Assembly: GCA_027047745.1 (NCBI GenBank)
Contig: JALTUB010000156.1
Coordinates: 1 to 6,086, forward strand
DNA length: 6,086 bases
Origin: Sulfurimonas sp.
Lineage (GTDB): Bacteria; Campylobacterota; Campylobacteria; Campylobacterales; Sulfurimonadaceae
Reading direction: 5' to 3'
A program made the position numbers and the translations under genes. The notes beneath the pieces were generated by a model that saw only the letters and a program-made list of their open reading frames with translations, was not told the DNA's origin and did not search any database. Below are positions 6,075 through 6,086 of the stretch, one piece after another. The first letter of the stretch is position 1, and each line of letters begins with the position of its first letter.

Positions 6075-6086
6075 ATATTATAAACT

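Noticed and set aside
6077..6082. TATAAT on the minus strand just before the Wzz-like start codon
   Set aside because: It ends two bases before the ATG, so transcription would begin inside the coding sequence. A chance match in AT-rich DNA is more likely, and the upstream sequence is cut off.

Overview
The window looks like chromosomal DNA from a free-living Campylobacterota bacterium (former Epsilonproteobacteria, Sulfurimonas-like). The reasons are the AT-rich, AAA/TTT-heavy coding style, the CarB sequence type, a UPF0323-type lipoprotein (a family I know from Campylobacter and Helicobacter) next to a glutathionylspermidine-synthase-family ATP-grasp protein, and a short Sua5/YrdC-like gene directly after carB. 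The genus is inference. The phylum call is fairly firm.

Layout: five genes run left to right with almost no intergenic space. (1) The C-terminal three quarters of carB (1-2499), cut by the window edge. (2) A short Sua5/YciO/YrdC-family gene (2499-2927) whose GTG start shares one base with the carB stop. (3) A small unrecognised three-helix membrane protein (2924-3373) that overlaps gene 2 by ATGA. (4) A UPF0323-family lipoprotein (3386-3958). (5) A GspS/YgiC-like ATP-grasp amide ligase (3962-5140). A Wzz-type polysaccharide chain-length regulator comes in from the right on the minus strand (5112-6074) and overlaps gene 5 tail to tail by 29 bp. No gene-free stretch exceeds 15 bases apart from the 12 bases at the right edge, and I saw no tRNA, rRNA, CRISPR or mobile element.

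How the parts may work together: carB makes carbamoyl phosphate for pyrimidine and arginine synthesis. The lipoprotein and ATP-grasp ligase form a conserved pair that resembles ygiB-ygiC of E. coli. The lipoprotein has a Ser/Arg/Gly-rich tail ending in Gly-Gly, which suggests (inference only) that it could be a substrate or partner of the ligase.

The two most notable signals are a perfect 9-bp terminator-like hairpin with a T6 run lying inside the first codons of the Sua5-like gene, exactly at the carB boundary, and the possible ligase/Gly-Gly-lipoprotein relationship. Most of the window is otherwise ordinary chromosomal content. I did not find clear proof of a new system.
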